Below are positions 63,666-64,000 of a stretch of DNA of 64,000 bases, piece by piece. The stretch is from assembly GCF_905163445.1 (NCBI RefSeq), contig NC_053202.1, forward strand, positions 11,842,001 through 11,906,000, in the 5' to 3' direction. Under the pieces are notes generated by a model. The model saw only the letters and a list, made by a program, of their open reading frames with translations. It had not been told where the DNA came from and searched no databases. Every line of letters begins with the position of its first letter. Position 1 is the stretch's first letter. The position numbers were made by a program, and so were the translations under genes. The stretch is from Pararge aegeria. Lineage: Eukaryota; Arthropoda; Insecta; Lepidoptera; Nymphalidae.

Positions 63666-64000
63666 AAGGTATGTAATACATTGAAAGTTTTATTATATTA
63701 TCAAGTTAAATTAAGTTTATTTGAATATCACAAAAAAATATTTCTACAGAATTAAAGAAATGTACGTAATAAACATAATTAAATTTGGAATAATATACTC
63801 ATTATCGGACAACCAAGTTTCACTTAACTCAATTCAATAAATTAACTTATTCAAATTCAAATCTTTAAATGCGTGATCGCAGGTTAACAAATTTGATCTT
63901 ATAATACTTACTTACTGGAATGGGGCCGCAGACTTTGACAATTGAAAGTGCACACTGTCAAACCTTGTAGCTAACTTCAGGGTGTCGGTTTTTTGTAACG

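Overview
This window is nuclear DNA from an insect, almost certainly a moth or butterfly. It is AT-rich. Its genes are cut into short exons with canonical GT/AG sites, and the space between them is packed with repeats typical of Lepidoptera: tRNA-derived SINEs, Helitron-like elements starting near ACTAATATTATAAA and ending near CAGCTAGT, hAT-type MITEs, 5'-truncated LINE tails with terminal AATAAA/ATGA repeats, and foldback elements. There is no sign of bacterial, phage, CRISPR or operon structure.

Layout. (1) 1-26.3 kb has no host gene that I can support. It is a mosaic of nested transposon fragments, but it holds one striking item: an inverted, intact, 168-bp copy of polybromo exon 7 at 22724-22891, together with its flanking intron and an upstream retrotransposon tail. 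(2) 26312-27328 (+) is an intronless 338-residue gene that I do not recognise, with a poly(A) signal at 27559. (3) 30036-34308 (-) is a four-exon gene, assembled here from splice sites, for a 512-residue protein with eight C2H2-like zinc fingers. (4) 34763 to beyond the right edge (+) is polybromo (PBRM1/BAP180 orthologue), the PBAP subunit of the SWI/SNF chromatin remodeller. I trace 27 coding exons (4192 coding bases, about 1397 residues) whose phases all join. They encode six bromodomains, two BAH domains and the start of the HMG box. The rest of the HMG box and the C-terminus lie outside the window.

The zinc-finger gene and polybromo are divergent, with start codons 454 bp apart, so they probably share a bidirectional promoter. 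The 338-residue gene and the zinc-finger gene are convergent.

The polybromo introns carry most of the repeats of the right half. These include a degraded duplicate of the end of exon 16, a perfect 26-bp hairpin just before exon 8, a GCGTTGAGA-type minisatellite, a MITE nested in another MITE, and a retrotransposon fragment with a nearly intact 248-codon ORF. Several insertions sit inside older ones, so relative insertion order can be read directly.
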